Shown here: in pieces, positions 56,605-64,000 of the stretch
How the letters are laid out: each line of letters opens with the position of its first letter
Position numbering within the stretch: position 1 is the stretch's first letter
Source of the DNA: Roseibium aquae
GTDB taxonomy: Bacteria; Pseudomonadota; Alphaproteobacteria; Rhizobiales; Stappiaceae
Assembly (NCBI RefSeq): GCF_008711285.1
Contig: NZ_VXDC01000004.1
Location: 248,001-312,000 of the forward strand
DNA: 64,000 nt
Direction: 5' to 3'
Translations under genes and position numbers: made by a program
Notes under the pieces: model-generated
Seen by the model: only the letters and a program-made list of their open reading frames with translations
Database searches by the model: none
What the model was told of the DNA's origin: nothing

Positions 56605-57918
56605 ATGACCGTTGAATATCTGAAAAAAGCAGATCGAACCTCAACCAGCGATGCGTCCGAGACCACCAGGATCGTTCAGGAAATCCTGGATGCGATCGAG
56701 GCGGGCGGAGATGCCGCCGCGATGGAATATGCCGCCAAGTTCGACAAGTATGACGGGGCGATTATTCTCAGCGCGGCAGACATCGAAGCGGCGAGCGCCA
56801 AGGTTCCGGAAAAACTGAAGAACGACATTGGATTCGCCCACGCAAACGTGAAGCGCTTCGCCGAGGCCCAGCGGGAAACCTGCCAGAACATCGAGGTCGA
56901 GGTTATTCCGGGCTTGATCGCGGGCCAGAAAAGCATCCCGGTCAATACCGCGGGCTGTTATATTCCAGGAGGCCGTTACAGCCACATTGCCAGCGCGATC
57001 ATGACCGTGACGACCGCCAAGGTGGCGGGGTGCGAGAACATTATCGCCTGCTCCCCGCCCCGGCCCGGGATCGGCATCAATCCGGCCATCATTCACGCAG
57101 CCCATGTGTGCGGCGCCGACAAGATTGTCGCCATGGGCGGCGTCCAGGGTGTGGCTGCCATGACCTTCGGCCTGTTCGGCCTGCCGAAGGCCAATATCCT
57201 CGTTGGTCCGGGCAATCAGTTTGTCGCGGAAGCCAAGCGGATCCTGTTCGGCCGCGTGGGCATCGATATGTTCGCAGGCCCCACCGACAGTCTAATCCTC
57301 GCCGACAAGACGGCCGATCCGGAAGTGGTCGCCGCCGACTTGGTCGGGCAGGCGGAACACGGCTACAACTCGCCGGTCTGGCTGGTCACCGACACCAGAT
57401 CGCTCGCCGAGGAGGTGATGGCGCTGGTGCCCAAACTCATCGACGATCTGCCGGAGGTGAACAGCCAGAACGCGGCGGCCGCCTGGCGCGATTATGCCGA
57501 GGTGATCCTGTGCGACACCCGCGAGGAAATGGCGGCAACATCCGACGCCTATGCGCCCGAACATCTGACGGTACAGGCCGAGGACCTGGATTGGTGGCTG
57601 GACCGGCTGTCCTGCTACGGCTCCTTGTTCCTGGGCGAGGAAACCACCGTGGCTTTCGGCGACAAGGCGTCGGGCACGAACCATGTTTTGCCGACTTCGG
57701 GCGCCGCGTCCTACACGGGCGGCCTGTCGGTCCACAAGTTCATGAAGATCGTGACCTGGCAGCGGGCGACCCGCGAAGGGTCCAAACCGGTTGCCGAAGC
57801 GACAGCCCGCATTTCCCGCCTGGAAGGCATGGAAGGCCATGCCCGCACGGCGGACATCCGGCTCCGGAAGTATTTTCCAGGTGAGAACTTCGACCTGAGC
57901 GCGGAGGCCGCGGAATAA
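56605..57918 (+). CDS. hpsN: Sulfopropanediol 3-dehydrogenase HpsN (histidinol dehydrogenase homologue)
   Basis: 437 residues of the histidinol dehydrogenase superfamily. Zinc ligands and catalytic residues are kept: QAEHGYNSP (Q, H), YAPEHLTV (E, H), FGDKASGTNHVLPT (D) and LEGMEGHART (H). Context identifies it as HpsN, which oxidises (R)-DHPS to (R)-sulfolactate with two NAD: TRAP genes before it, a dehydrogenase pair and suyAB after it. It is not hisD, whose neighbours would be other his genes. A plain annotation would read histidinol dehydrogenase. Confidence 0.88.
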   Translation: MTVEYLKKADRTSTSDASETTRIVQEILDAIEAGGDAAAMEYAAKFDKYDGAIILSAADIEAASAKVPEKLKNDIGFAHANVKRFAEAQRETCQNIEVEVIPGLIAGQKSIPVNTAGCYIPGGRYSHIASAIMTVTTAKVAGCENIIACSPPRPGIGINPAIIHAAHVCGADKIVAMGGVQGVAAMTFGLFGLPKANILVGPGNQFVAEAKRILFGRVGIDMFAGPTDSLILADKTADPEVVAADLVGQAEHGYNSPVWLVTDTRSLAEEVMALVPKLIDDLPEVNSQNAAAAWRDYAEVILCDTREEMAATSDAYAPEHLTVQAEDLDWWLDRLSCYGSLFLGEETTVAFGDKASGTNHVLPTSGAASYTGGLSVHKFMKIVTWQRATREGSKPVAEATARISRLEGMEGHARTADIRLRKYFPGENFDLSAEAAE

Positions 57919-57922
57919 CGCC

Positions 57923-58675
57923 ATGTCCGGTTTGTTCGACATCTCCGGAAAGGTTGCCTGCGTCACCGGAGCAAGTTCCGGTCTTGGCCGGCAAGCGGCG
58001 ACCGTGTTGGCCCGGGCCGGCGCATCGGTTGTCGGCGTCGCCCGCCGGGCCGCCGATCTCGAAGACTGGCGTCAGGAGGCCGGTGCCCAGACCGCCGCGG
58101 TTCCAGCCGATCTGAGCGACCGGTCAGCCATGTCTCGGATCGCGGAGGATATCGCGGCGCCCTTCGGCCCGCCGCAGATCCTGGTCCATGCGGCAGGGAT
58201 CAACACCCGCGAACCGGCCGATGAGGTGACCGAGGCCGGATGGGACATCACCATGACACTCAACCTCACGGTTCCATTTTTCCTCAGCAAGGCCTTCGTA
58301 CCGGCAATGCGCGAAAAAGGCTGGGGCCGGATCGTCAATTTCGCCTCGCTCCAGACAACCCGGGCCTTTCCCGGCGGCATCGCCTATGGAGCCTCCAAGG
58401 GCGGGATTGGCCAATTGACCAGGGCGATGGCCGAGGCCTGGTCAAGGCATGGCATCAATGCCAATGCCATCGGCCCCGGCTTCTTCCCAACCGAGCTGAC
58501 GGCCGCTGTCTTTGGCGATGAAGCGCGGGCGCAGCGCAACGCGGACCAGACCTGTATCGGCCGCAATGGCGCCCTTGAGGATATCGACGGGCCGATCCTG
58601 TTCCTGTGCTCGGATGCCTCCCGGTATGTGACCGGTCAGGTCCTGATGGTCGACGGGGGGTTCACCGCAAAATGA
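57923..58675 (+). CDS. SDR family oxidoreductase, HpsO/HpsP-like
   Basis: 250 residues. Rossmann motif VTGASSGLGRQAATVLARAGA, NAG-type VHAAGINTREP, catalytic SLQTTRAFPGGIAYGASKGG (S, Y, K) and the C-terminal VTGQVLMVDGGF. Next to hpsN and a zinc alcohol dehydrogenase it fits one of the two DHPS-2-dehydrogenases (HpsO and HpsP) that convert (S)-DHPS to the (R)-form through the 2-oxo compound. I cannot tell which of the two it is. It starts 4 bp after hpsN and overlaps the next gene by 4 bp. Confidence 0.85.
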   Translation: MSGLFDISGKVACVTGASSGLGRQAATVLARAGASVVGVARRAADLEDWRQEAGAQTAAVPADLSDRSAMSRIAEDIAAPFGPPQILVHAAGINTREPADEVTEAGWDITMTLNLTVPFFLSKAFVPAMREKGWGRIVNFASLQTTRAFPGGIAYGASKGGIGQLTRAMAEAWSRHGINANAIGPGFFPTELTAAVFGDEARAQRNADQTCIGRNGALEDIDGPILFLCSDASRYVTGQVLMVDGGFTAK

Positions 58676-59667
58676 AAGCCCTTGTCTATACCGGTCTCGA
58701 AACCCAGGCCTATCGGGATTTTGCCGATCCGGTTCCAGCGGCCGGCGAAGCGCTGATCAAGGTGGCGCATACCGGGATCTGCGGCTCGGACATGCATGCC
58801 TTTCTCGGTCACGACGAGCGCCGGCCCGCCCCGCTTATTCTTGGTCATGAAGTTGCCGGAACCGTCATGTCCGGCGCGCTCGAAGGCAAGCGTGTCACCG
58901 TCAATCCCCTGGTCACTTGCGGAACCTGCGCGGCCTGCGCATCTGGCCGCGACAATCTGTGCCCGGACCGGCAGATCATCTCCATGCCGCCGCGCGAAGG
59001 CGGGTTTGCCGAGTATCTTGCCATGCCCGAACGCAATCTCGTGGTCGTGCCGGATCACATTTCGGACGCGCAGGCCGCCCTTGCCGAACCCATTGCCTGC
59101 GGCTGGCATGCCATCAAGCTGGCGAAACGGGCATCGATGGTCGATCCGGTGGACGCAAAGGCCCTTGTCATCGGCGGCGGCGCAATCGGCCTTGGCGCGG
59201 CTCTTTCGTTGAAGGCGCAAGGGATTTCCAACGTCCGGCTTGTCGAACCCAATGCGGAACGGGCGCAGTATCTTGCCTCCGCTTGCGGGATTGACATCCT
59301 GACCCCAGACCAGGCGGGTGCCAGCGGGCATTATGATCTGATCGTCGACGGCGTCGGATATGCCGCAACGCGAGCAACCGCCTCCAAACTGGCAAGACCG
59401 GGCGGCGTCATTGTCCACATCGGACTGGGATCCGCCGATGGCGGGCTCGATATCCGCCGCATGACGCTGCAGGAAATCACCCTCATCGGCACCTACACCT
59501 ACACGGCCGAAGACTTCCGCGAGACCGCCAAGGCCATGTTCGATGGCCGGCTGGGCGCGCTCGACTGGACCGAGATCCGGCCGCTGTCCGATGGACTGAA
59601 CGCTTTCAACGACCTCCGTAAAGGCGCGGTTTCTGTTCCGAAGATCCTACTCACACCAGACACTTGA
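58672..59667 (+). CDS. Zinc-dependent medium-chain alcohol dehydrogenase, HpsO/HpsP-like
   Basis: 331 residues. ATG 58672 overlaps the SDR stop (ATGA), so it is translationally coupled. Zinc motifs are GICGSDMHAF and GHEVAGTVMSG, the structural-zinc run CGTCAACASGRDNLCP and the nucleotide site VIGGGAIGLGAALSL. It is probably the second DHPS-2-dehydrogenase. The C-terminal half is somewhat shorter than usual (families run to about 340-350). Confidence 0.85.
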   Translation: MKALVYTGLETQAYRDFADPVPAAGEALIKVAHTGICGSDMHAFLGHDERRPAPLILGHEVAGTVMSGALEGKRVTVNPLVTCGTCAACASGRDNLCPDRQIISMPPREGGFAEYLAMPERNLVVVPDHISDAQAALAEPIACGWHAIKLAKRASMVDPVDAKALVIGGGAIGLGAALSLKAQGISNVRLVEPNAERAQYLASACGIDILTPDQAGASGHYDLIVDGVGYAATRATASKLARPGGVIVHIGLGSADGGLDIRRMTLQEITLIGTYTYTAEDFRETAKAMFDGRLGALDWTEIRPLSDGLNAFNDLRKGAVSVPKILLTPDT

Positions 59668-59677
59668 GGAGACATTC

Positions 59678-59968
59678 ATGTCTGAAATTCCGCATCTTCT
59701 CGTCCACGAACACGCCGACAATGTCGGTGTCGTGGTTGTGGAAGGGCTGACCAAGGGCACCGACATGCTGTGCTGCGTCACCCATGACAATTCCACCTTC
59801 CGCCTGACCGCCGGCGCAGATGTTCCGATCGGCCACAAGATCGCTCTGAAGGATCTCAAAGAAGGCGACACGGCCATCAAATACGGCGAGGACATCGGCA
59901 AGATCATTGCCGACATCCCGAAGGGCGACCACGTCCACACCCACAATTGCAAAACCAAGCGCTGGTAA
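59678..59968 (+). CDS. suyA: (2R)-sulfolactate sulfo-lyase subunit alpha
   Basis: 96 residues, a SAF domain protein ([60 protein letters not shown]). The closest general annotation is altronate dehydratase N-terminal (UxaA). With SuyB it cleaves (R)-sulfolactate to pyruvate and sulfite. It starts 10 bp after the dehydrogenase gene, and SuyB's ribosome site overlaps its stop. Confidence 0.9.
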   Translation: MSEIPHLLVHEHADNVGVVVVEGLTKGTDMLCCVTHDNSTFRLTAGADVPIGHKIALKDLKEGDTAIKYGEDIGKIIADIPKGDHVHTHNCKTKRW

Positions 59969-59981
59969 GGAGCCGCCTGAC

Positions 59982-61163
59982 ATGTCGACCAAATACTCCA
60001 ATATGACGGTGAAGGCCTACCGGCGCGAGAACGGCCGTATCGGCGTGCGCAACCACGTGGTCATTCTGCCTGTCGACGATATCTCGAACGCCGCCTGCGA
60101 AGCGGTGGCCAACAATGTCAAGGGCACGCTGGCCATTCCCCACGCCTATGGCCGCCTGCAATTCGGGGAGGATCTTGAACTCCATTTCCGCACTATGATC
60201 GGCACCGGGGCCAACCCGAATGTTGCCGCCGTGGTCGTGATCGGCATCGAGCCGGGCTGGACCAAGCGCATCGCCGACGGCATCCGGGAGACCGGCAAGC
60301 CGGTCGCCGAGTTCTCCATCGAGCAGAACGGCGACTTCGAGACCATCCGCCGCGCGTCCTGGGCCGCGAAGGAATTCGTCCACATGACTTCCGAATACCA
60401 GCGCGAAGAATGCTCGATTTCCGAGCTCTGGGTTTCCACCAAATGCGGGGAGAGCGACACGACCACGGGTCTCGGCTCGTGCCCCACCGTCGGCAACATG
60501 TACGACAAGCTGCTGCCGGAAGGCATCACGGGGTTCTTCGGCGAGACCTCGGAAATCACCGGCGCCGAACACATCTGCCAAAAGCGGGCGATCAACGAGG
60601 AAGTCGGCGAGCGCTGGTACAAGATGTGGAAGGCCTATCAGGACGAGGTCATTTTCGCCCATCAGACCGATGACCTGTCCGACAGCCAACCGACCAAGGG
60701 CAACATCGAGGGCGGTCTGACCACCATTGAGGAAAAGGCCCTCGGGAACCTGGAAAAGATCGGCCGCACCTCGCAGTACATCGACATCTTGGAGCCTGCA
60801 GAAGCGCCAAAATCCGGCAACGGCCTCTATTTCATGGACTCGTCCTCCGCCGCCGCGGAATGCGTGACCCTGATGGCCGCGGGCGGGGCCGTGATCCACA
60901 CCTTCCCGACAGGCCAGGGCAACGTGGTCGGCAACCCGATCGTGCCGGTGATCAAGATCACCGCCAACCCGCGCACGGTCCGCACCATGAGCGAGCACGT
61001 GGATGTGGATGTGTCCGGCATTTTGCGACGGGAGATGACCATTGATGAGGCGGGCGATGCCTTGATCGATATGATCTGCCGCACCGCCAATGGCCGCAAC
61101 ACCGCAGCCGAAGCCCTTGGGCACCGGGAGTTCTCGATGACCAAGCTTTACCGGAGCGCTTAA
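59982..61163 (+). CDS. suyB: (2R)-sulfolactate sulfo-lyase subunit beta
   Basis: 393 residues of the UxaA C-terminal family. ATG 59982 follows AAGGAG with 9 bases between. Motifs include [18 protein letters not shown] near the start, [18 protein letters not shown] (cysteines for the iron centre) and [22 protein letters not shown], and [17 protein letters not shown] towards the end. Catalytic subunit with SuyA. Context excludes an altronate dehydratase: no uronate genes are nearby. A stem-loop follows the stop. Confidence 0.92.
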   Translation: MSTKYSNMTVKAYRRENGRIGVRNHVVILPVDDISNAACEAVANNVKGTLAIPHAYGRLQFGEDLELHFRTMIGTGANPNVAAVVVIGIEPGWTKRIADGIRETGKPVAEFSIEQNGDFETIRRASWAAKEFVHMTSEYQREECSISELWVSTKCGESDTTTGLGSCPTVGNMYDKLLPEGITGFFGETSEITGAEHICQKRAINEEVGERWYKMWKAYQDEVIFAHQTDDLSDSQPTKGNIEGGLTTIEEKALGNLEKIGRTSQYIDILEPAEAPKSGNGLYFMDSSSAAAECVTLMAAGGAVIHTFPTGQGNVVGNPIVPVIKITANPRTVRTMSEHVDVDVSGILRREMTIDEAGDALIDMICRTANGRNTAAEALGHREFSMTKLYRSA

Positions 61164-61175
61164 GGCCCTTCGAAC

Positions 61176-61199
61176 CGGCGGCCGGCACCCCGGCCGCCG
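61176..61199 (+). terminator. Stem-loop after suyB
   Basis: CGGCGGCCGG (61176-61185) and CCGGCCGCCG (61190-61199), perfect 10-bp stem, loop CACC, 13 bases after the suyB stop. No U-run follows; could be a weak terminator or mRNA 3' end. Confidence 0.55.
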
Positions 61200-61337
61200 C
61201 TCTGGTCTTCTGAAAAAAAGGGTCGGTGCCAGAAGCACTTCAGGACCACGAACAATCAGATCGCGTTTGGCAAGGGCCGGGCCATGGCCTCCATCCTTCC
61301 AGACGCGTTTTGCCCCCCTCGGGATGCGGGGAGCAAA

Positions 61338-61380
61338 GCCGGGATGACGATGGGATTTGGCAGCTCCGCCCGTCGTCATC
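61338..61380. repeat. REP-like element, copy 3
   Basis: Starts with GCCGGGATGAC (61338-61348), the same 11-mer as at 849-859 and 37022-37032 in reverse complement. It folds: GATGACGATGGG (61343-61354) with CCCGTCGTCATC (61369-61380), one G-U pair, 14-base loop. Confidence 0.5.
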
Positions 61381-61497
61381 CTCAGCCAGAGGAGGGTCTC
61401 GGATCCACCTCGCAGGAGGTGTGGCAATTCCGTCGCCAAGACGCGCGAATAACGATAGCTCTTGGCGATCTTTTGTCATTTGAAAGCATGAACACCC

Positions 61498-62508
61498 ATG
61501 GAACCAACCGAACGCCTGACCCTCACCGACGCGCAAGCCCTGATCACGGCGGCCTTCGCCACCGTGGGTGTGCCCGATGCCATCGCGCGCTCGGTTGCCC
61601 AAGCCCTCGTGGCCGCCGAAGCCGAGGGGCAGGTCGGGCATGGATTTTCGCGGGTCGAGGACTACGCCGCCCAGGTCCGCTCCGGCAAGATCATCGCCTC
61701 CGCGCGTGTCGAGATTCACATGAAGGGAACCACCAGCCTGCTTGCCGATGCCGGTTTCGGATTTGCCTATCCGGCGCTGGACGCGGTGATCGAAACCGGA
61801 TCCGTGATCGCGCTGGAGCACGGCTGCGCCGCCATGGGTATCACCCGGTCCCACCATTGCGGCGCCTTGTCGGTGCAGGTCGAAAAGCTCGCCCAAAAGG
61901 GCTTGATGGCGATCATGGTCGCCAATGCGCCAGCGGCCATGGCGCCCTTTGGAGCCAAGGATCCGGTCTTCGGCACCAATCCGATCGCTTTTGCCGCACC
62001 CCGTCCGGGCAAGGATCCACTCGTCGTGGATATGTCCTTGTCGCGCGTGGCGCGCGGCAAGGTCATGAACGCACAGAAGGCCGGGAAGGACATCCCGCAA
62101 GGCTGGGCACTCGACAAGGACGGCAACCCGACGACCAACGCGGAGGCCGCGATGGCGGGAACCATGCTGCCGATCGGCGAAGCCAAGGGCACCGCGCTGG
62201 CGCTGATGGTGGAAATCCTGGCCTCGGTCATGACCGGGGCCGCCAAAAGCACGGAAGCGTCGTCGTTCTTTTCCCCGGACGGACCGCCTCCGGGCGTCGG
62301 TCAGTTTCTGATCGCTCTGAAACCCATGGATTCCGATCATTTTGCACCCAGGATCGACGCCCTTCTCAGTCTGATTGAAACGATGGATGGCACGCGTTTG
62401 CCGGGCAGCCGCCGCGCGGCCGCCATCGCCAAGGCAACAATGGAAGGCATCGATGTCCCGGTGCGGTATGTCGAGGCCGTTAGGAGACTGCGCGATGGGT
62501 CAACCTGA
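61498..62508 (+). CDS. comC: (2R)-3-sulfolactate dehydrogenase ComC-type (malate/L-lactate dehydrogenase family)
   Basis: 336 residues. The family (LDH_2) motifs are GHGFSRVEDYAAQVRSGKI, catalytic-histidine region GITRSHHCGALSVQVEKL, FGTNPIAFAAPRP and the late SEASSF-like KSTEASSFFSP. ComC interconverts (R)-sulfolactate and sulfopyruvate with NADP. Adjacent suyAB makes that role likely over malate or ureidoglycolate. The ribosome site is weak. The next gene overlaps its end by 14 bp. Confidence 0.82.
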   Translation: MEPTERLTLTDAQALITAAFATVGVPDAIARSVAQALVAAEAEGQVGHGFSRVEDYAAQVRSGKIIASARVEIHMKGTTSLLADAGFGFAYPALDAVIETGSVIALEHGCAAMGITRSHHCGALSVQVEKLAQKGLMAIMVANAPAAMAPFGAKDPVFGTNPIAFAAPRPGKDPLVVDMSLSRVARGKVMNAQKAGKDIPQGWALDKDGNPTTNAEAAMAGTMLPIGEAKGTALALMVEILASVMTGAAKSTEASSFFSPDGPPPGVGQFLIALKPMDSDHFAPRIDALLSLIETMDGTRLPGSRRAAAIAKATMEGIDVPVRYVEAVRRLRDGST

Positions 62509-63553
62509 CATACCGGCAGAAGGACCCCGCACCCTTTTGAAAAAGACTGCAGGCAAAACCGCGGCGGCGCGGGAACTGATGCCCGGCCTGCTCGTTGCGG
62601 CCGTGATCGCCCTCGCCAGCCAGTTCATCGCCGAACACTATGGTGCGCCGGCCATGTTGCTAGCCCTCTTGATCGGCATCGCGCTCAACTTCCTGTCCGA
62701 GGACGGACCCTGCAAGGCCGGAATTGCTTTCGGCTCGAAGCAGATGCTGCGGCTGGGAGTTGCTCTCTTGGGGCTCAGGATCAGTTTCGACATGGTGGCA
62801 GCCCTCGGCCTGCCCGTTGTCGGCCTGGTTGTCTGCGGAACGCTTGCGACCATCGCATTCGGGATCACGTTCGCGCGCGCTTTTGGCTTTGACCGCAGCT
62901 TTGGCTTCCTGTCGGCGGGAGCAGTCGCCATTTGCGGAGCATCCGCGGCCATGGCGATTGCCGCCGTCTTGCCCCGGGATTCCGATTCGGAGAACCGTCT
63001 CGTCTTCACGGTTGTCGGAGTGACCATCCTGTCGACGATCGCGATGATCCTGTACCCTGTAGTCAGCCAGGGGCTCGGCTTCGATGACCGGATGAGCGGC
63101 GTTTACCTGGGAGCGACGATCCACGATGTTGCTCAGGTTGTCGGCGCGGGATTTTCCGTATCGGAGGAAACGGGCGAAACCGCGACGCTCGTCAAACTGC
63201 TTCGGGTCGCCATGTTGGCACCGGTCGTTCTGGCGGCCCTACTGATCATCCGGAACACCTCGGGGAAAAGGGCTGCGGACGGCCCCAAAGTCCCGCTGAT
63301 ACCCGCATTCGTGGCAGGATTTGTTCTGCTTGCGGTGATCAATTCTACGATCGATTTACCGGACATGATCGCGGACGGTTCGGCCGCCGTCTCGCGCTGG
63401 CTGCTGTTGCTCGCGATTGCCGCGGTCGGGCTGAAAACCGTTCCAAAGGATCTGATGAAGGTCGGCAAAAGCGCCGCCGCGTTCCTGATCGCCCAAACGG
63501 TCTTTTTGGCCATTTTGATCGGGATCGGACTGCTCGTTGTCCTGCCGGGCTGA
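62495..63553 (+). CDS. YeiH/PF03601 family transporter, probable sulfite exporter
   Basis: 352 residues, about 10 helices. ATG 62495 has AGGAG 8 bases upstream. Family motifs: AMLLALLIGIALNFL, MLRLGVALLGLRISF, GAVAICGASAAMAIAAVLP and GATIHDVAQVVGAGFSVS. Members near sulfonate genes (for example TauZ/CuyZ) are proposed to export sulfite or sulfate. It overlaps comC by 14 bp, so it is in the same unit and would remove the sulfite made by SuyAB. Confidence 0.85.
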   Translation: MGQPDIPAEGPRTLLKKTAGKTAAARELMPGLLVAAVIALASQFIAEHYGAPAMLLALLIGIALNFLSEDGPCKAGIAFGSKQMLRLGVALLGLRISFDMVAALGLPVVGLVVCGTLATIAFGITFARAFGFDRSFGFLSAGAVAICGASAAMAIAAVLPRDSDSENRLVFTVVGVTILSTIAMILYPVVSQGLGFDDRMSGVYLGATIHDVAQVVGAGFSVSEETGETATLVKLLRVAMLAPVVLAALLIIRNTSGKRAADGPKVPLIPAFVAGFVLLAVINSTIDLPDMIADGSAAVSRWLLLLAIAAVGLKTVPKDLMKVGKSAAAFLIAQTVFLAILIGIGLLVVLPG

Positions 63554-63589
63554 CCAGTTGACCATTCACGAACCCAAGAGGAGACCACC

Positions 63590-64000
63590 ATGTACCGACA
63601 CATCCTCATCCCCGTCGCACTTGATCATGAGGCACTGATTGCCCCCAAACAGAAGGTTGCCCGGCGCCTGCTGGAGGACGGCGGCCGTATCACACTGCTA
63701 ACGGTGCTGGAGAATATTCCAGGTTTCGTATCGGAGTTCGTGGATCTCAAGATCGACAATCACCTGGCCGAGAAGGTGGCGGAAAAGCTGCGCGCAGCGG
63801 CGGACGCAGACGCGGACGAGCGGATCATCTGCAAGGTCGTCACGGGCAAGCCCGGCGTGCAGATCGCCGCCTATGCCGCCGAAAACAGTGTCGACTTGAT
63901 AATCGTCGGATCGCACCATCCGTCCGCGCAAGACTATTTCCTGGGGTCGACGGCGTCCCGCGTGGTCCGCCGCGCGGACTGTTCGGTATTTGTGGTTCGA
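63590..64000 (+). CDS. Universal stress protein, UspA type (3' end cut by window edge)
   Basis: 137 residues visible; the reading frame is open at the window end. ATG 63590 follows AAGAGGAG. It has the UspA start MYRHILIPVALDH and the ATP-binding-type loop VGSHHPSAQDYFLGSTASRVVRRADCSVFVV, so nearly the whole domain is present. It follows the exporter gene by 36 bp and is probably the last gene of this unit; small Usp genes often lie beside TRAP and sulfonate genes. Confidence 0.88.
   Translation, partial: MYRHILIPVALDHEALIAPKQKVARRLLEDGGRITLLTVLENIPGFVSEFVDLKIDNHLAEKVAEKLRAAADADADERIICKVVTGKPGVQIAAYAAENSVDLIIVGSHHPSAQDYFLGSTASRVVRRADCSVFVVR

Larger units (their letters stand above)
61164..61497. 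other. Intergenic region between suyB and comC-like gene
   Basis: 334 bp, the only long gap in the operon, so the genes after it may have their own promoter. It holds a strong stem-loop (61176-61199) and a REP-like element (61338-61380). No gene is supported; two small frames on either strand are shadows. Confidence 0.5.

Noticed and set aside
56605-57918. Histidinol dehydrogenase of histidine biosynthesis
   Set aside because: Zinc and catalytic residues fit the superfamily, but TRAP genes, sulfo-lyase genes and a dehydrogenase pair surround it and no his gene is near.
59678-61163. Altronate dehydratase (UxaA) split into two genes
   Set aside because: The families match, but no uronate or altronate genes are nearby, while hpsN and comC flank the pair; SuyAB is the better reading.

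Overview
The window is about 61-62% GC, gene-dense DNA from an alphaproteobacterium. The block rne - amiC-type amidase - mrcA (PBP1A) - prfB, with bcp, a DUF455 gene and an M23 peptidase next to it, is an order I know from Hyphomicrobiales (Rhizobiales). Catabolic genes for sarcosine and for the algal sulfonate 2,3-dihydroxypropane-1-sulfonate (DHPS) suggest a marine member, for example a Roseibium/Labrenzia relative. Genus is not established by the sequence.

Layout. 1-6190: a truncated ornithine cyclodeaminase-family gene, then a five-gene branched-chain-amino-acid-type ABC transporter, all on the minus strand. 6652-8383: an FMN-binding PPOX protein overlapping a Tat-exported agmatine deiminase. 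8466-16791: an M3 peptidase, a DUF423 membrane protein, a cytochrome P450 followed closely by an LpxL-like acyltransferase, and a convergent giant AsmA/YhdP-like protein. 17015-28683: the housekeeping block bcp, DUF455, M23 peptidase, prfB (with an intact programmed +1 frameshift), mrcA, amidase and rne. 28825-36840: glutathione-dependent formaldehyde oxidation (fghA, a GNAT gene, frmA) divergent from the four-subunit sarcosine oxidase operon soxBDAG; sarcosine oxidation can release formaldehyde, so the two halves fit together. 37195-42062: an endonuclease/phosphatase-family protein, a small membrane protein, an HD-GYP protein and a Tat-exported 5'-nucleotidase. 42472-45491: modE-modA-modB-modC for molybdate uptake, with a perfect palindrome before modA. 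45890-50361: a REC-DUF3369-GGDEF-EAL response regulator translationally coupled to a Cache histidine kinase. 50522-51806: a decayed alcohol dehydrogenase fragment and a periplasmic solute-binding protein.

52096-64000 is the most notable region. A LacI-type regulator diverges from a long operon: a 59-residue two-helix membrane protein, a TRAP transporter (P, Q and M subunits), HpsN, an SDR, a zinc alcohol dehydrogenase, SuyA, SuyB, ComC-type sulfolactate dehydrogenase, a PF03601-family exporter and a universal stress protein cut by the window end. Together these predict DHPS uptake, epimerisation and oxidation to (R)-sulfolactate, cleavage to pyruvate plus sulfite, and sulfite export. Naive annotation would call the same genes histidinol dehydrogenase, altronate dehydratase and malate dehydrogenase. 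A perfect 10+4+10 inverted repeat overlaps a plausible promoter between regulator and operon.

No rRNA, tRNA, CRISPR array, IS element or prophage was recognised. Several intrinsic terminators and intergenic stem-loops are listed, and a REP-like 11-mer recurs in three intergenic places.
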